A DNA stretch of 64,000 nucleotides, taken from assembly GCF_017877055.1 (NCBI RefSeq), contig NZ_JAGIPG010000001.1, positions 2,046,001 to 2,110,000 on the forward strand, read 5' to 3'. How positions within the stretch are numbered: position 1 is the first letter of the stretch; every line of letters starts with the position of its first letter. Below are positions 63,120-64,000 of the stretch, one piece after another. This DNA is from Neorhizobium galegae. Lineage in GTDB: Bacteria; Pseudomonadota; Alphaproteobacteria; Rhizobiales; Rhizobiaceae. The notes below the pieces were generated by a model. That model worked only from the letters and a program-made list of their open reading frames with translations. It ran no database searches and was not told the origin of the DNA. The position numbers and the translations under genes were made by a program.

Positions 63120-64000
63120 TTATTCAAGGAAGGTAATCGGGTTAACCGGGGTCGCGTCCTTGCGGACCTCGAAATGGACCTGCGGGCGCTTCGCGTCGCC
63201 GCTCATGCCGGAGGAGGCAACCGTCTGGCCGCGGGTGATCTTCTGCCCGCGTGTGACGTTGATGCTGCCGGCATGGCCGTAGACGGTGACCTTGCCGTCG
63301 TCGTGACGGACGAGAACCGTATTGCCGAGCTGCTTCAGGCCATTGCCCGCGTAGATGACCACGCCGTTTTCGGCGGCCTTGATCGGCGTGCCTTCCGGAA
63401 CCGAGATGTCGATGCCGTCATTGCGGTTGCCGTCGACGTTCTGGCCGTAGCCGGCGATCACCGCGCCGTTGACCGGCCAGCGATACTTGCCGATGCCGGT
63501 GGACTGCGGCGCCACGGAGGCGGTGTCCGACTTCTTCTCGACGTCCGCGACCGATGCGTTGTCGACGGCAGCCTTGGCTGCGGCCGGCGCCACGGACACC
63601 TGGGCGACCTGAGCAGGTGCAGCGGCGGCGGCCGGCTTCGGGGCCGCGGCTGCGGCTTTTTCGACCGGCTTCTGCGGAATGGATGCCGTCTTGACCGGAT
63701 CGGCGACAGGAGCCGCAGCACCGTTCGCGACCTTGAGCGTCTGGCCGATGCGGACGCCACCCGATGTCAGATTGTTGGCGGCCTTCAGCTGATCAACCGG
63801 CGTGCCGGTCTCGCGGGCGATCTTGGTGATCGTGTCGCCCGGCTTGACCACATAGGTGCCACCGACCGGCTTGCCGCCCGGAGGCGTCAGCTTGGCGGGT
63901 TCGGCAATCGCCTTGTCACGCGTCTGGGTCGGCAGGACAGCGAGTTTCTGCTCGGGTTCGCGGGCCGGCGCCGGAGCCTTGTTCTGAAGATCGATCGTGC
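63120..64000 (-). CDS. NlpD-like LysM/LytM (M23) protein, N-terminus beyond the window
   Basis: Over 290 residues, open to the window edge. A LysM repeat (Thr-Tyr-Val-Val-Lys-Pro-Gly-Asp-Thr-Ile-Thr-Lys-Ile-Ala) is followed by an Ala/Pro linker and a LytM domain. The canonical active-site His-x-Gly-Asp/Ile-Asp reads Asn-Asp-Gly-Ile-Asp and His-x-His reads Gln-Val-His, so zinc binding is incomplete. This is the pattern of NlpD/EnvC-type activators of amidases, which are not themselves hydrolases. It ends at the terminator 63072-63097. Confidence 0.85.
   Translation of the reverse strand, partial: TIDLQNKAPAPAREPEQKLAVLPTQTRDKAIAEPAKLTPPGGKPVGGTYVVKPGDTITKIARETGTPVDQLKAANNLTSGGVRIGQTLKVANGAAAPVADPVKTASIPQKPVEKAAAAAPKPAAAAAPAQVAQVSVAPAAAKAAVDNASVADVEKKSDTASVAPQSTGIGKYRWPVNGAVIAGYGQNVDGNRNDGIDISVPEGTPIKAAENGVVIYAGNGLKQLGNTVLVRHDDGKVTVYGHAGSINVTRGQKITRGQTVASSGMSGDAKRPQVHFEVRKDATPVNPITFLE

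Overview
The window is chromosomal DNA from an alphaproteobacterium of the Rhizobiales, most likely a Rhizobiaceae genus close to Rhizobium or Agrobacterium. The evidence is the general L-amino-acid (Aap) ABC transporter, several DUF1127 and DUF982 small proteins, an sRNA with anti-Shine-Dalgarno loops, the yajC/Mth938/squalene-synthase-like/nlpD neighbourhood, and housekeeping proteins of typical rhizobial form. Most of the sequence is dense, ordinary core genome.

The exception is 3840-13383, which I read as a complete Tn7-like transposon of about 9.5 kb. It has four transposition genes in Tn7 order (tnsA-, tnsB-, tnsC- and tniQ/tnsD-like, all on the minus strand). It also has inverted ends carrying repeated GCGGAAT-type motifs, a 5-bp target duplication AAGGC, and an insertion point directly at the 3' end of a tRNA-Arg(TCT) gene, with the tnsA side facing the tRNA. 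The TnsA-like protein seems to lack the catalytic Glu and Lys of its family. A 52-residue protein gene precedes tnsA and overlaps its start. The cargo is (i) a MerR-like regulator under a double TGAC-N5-GTCA operator, (ii) an HNH-type zinc protein, and (iii) next to the tRNA, a two-gene cassette that looks like a minimal peptide-modification system: a 77-residue NHLP/Nif11-like leader ending in Gly-Gly-Thr-Asn-Cys-Ser, overlapped by a 2-oxoglutarate/Fe(II) oxygenase. No CRISPR array, Cas gene or phage integrase was seen.

Layout: 1-2075 aapQ(end)-aapM-aapP; 2126-3801 small secreted proteins and a monooxygenase-like protein; 3840-13383 transposon; 13389-16917 tRNA-Arg, an NDUFS4-like subunit, tRNA-Pro, DUF192, double cold-shock protein, gloA, a lipoprotein and two tRNA-Glu genes with copied promoters; 16967-26815 recJ, hom, an AlaC-like aminotransferase, a lipoprotein, phaC, sfsA, map, radC; 26828-28653 an SDR/XRE divergent pair; 28672-37298 a peptide-uptake operon (GntR regulator, binding protein, two permeases, gamma-glutamyltransferase, DUF1028 protein, double ATPase); 37517-44830 sthA, rpsD, DUF982, a HerA-like ATPase and a run of small enzymes and LysE exporters; 45214-56660 murI, trmJ, a FUSC transporter, icd, GNAT, GST, a cell-wall hydrolase, an ABC-F protein and tig; 56793-58257 tRNA-Leu, the sRNA and two DUF1127 genes; 58294-64000 trmFO, a membrane protein, squalene-synthase-like, Mth938-like, yajC, a DUF815 ATPase and an NlpD-like protein cut by the window edge.

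Two synteny gaps are noted from memory of related genomes: no glpX between recJ and hom, and no secDF between yajC and the Mth938-like gene.
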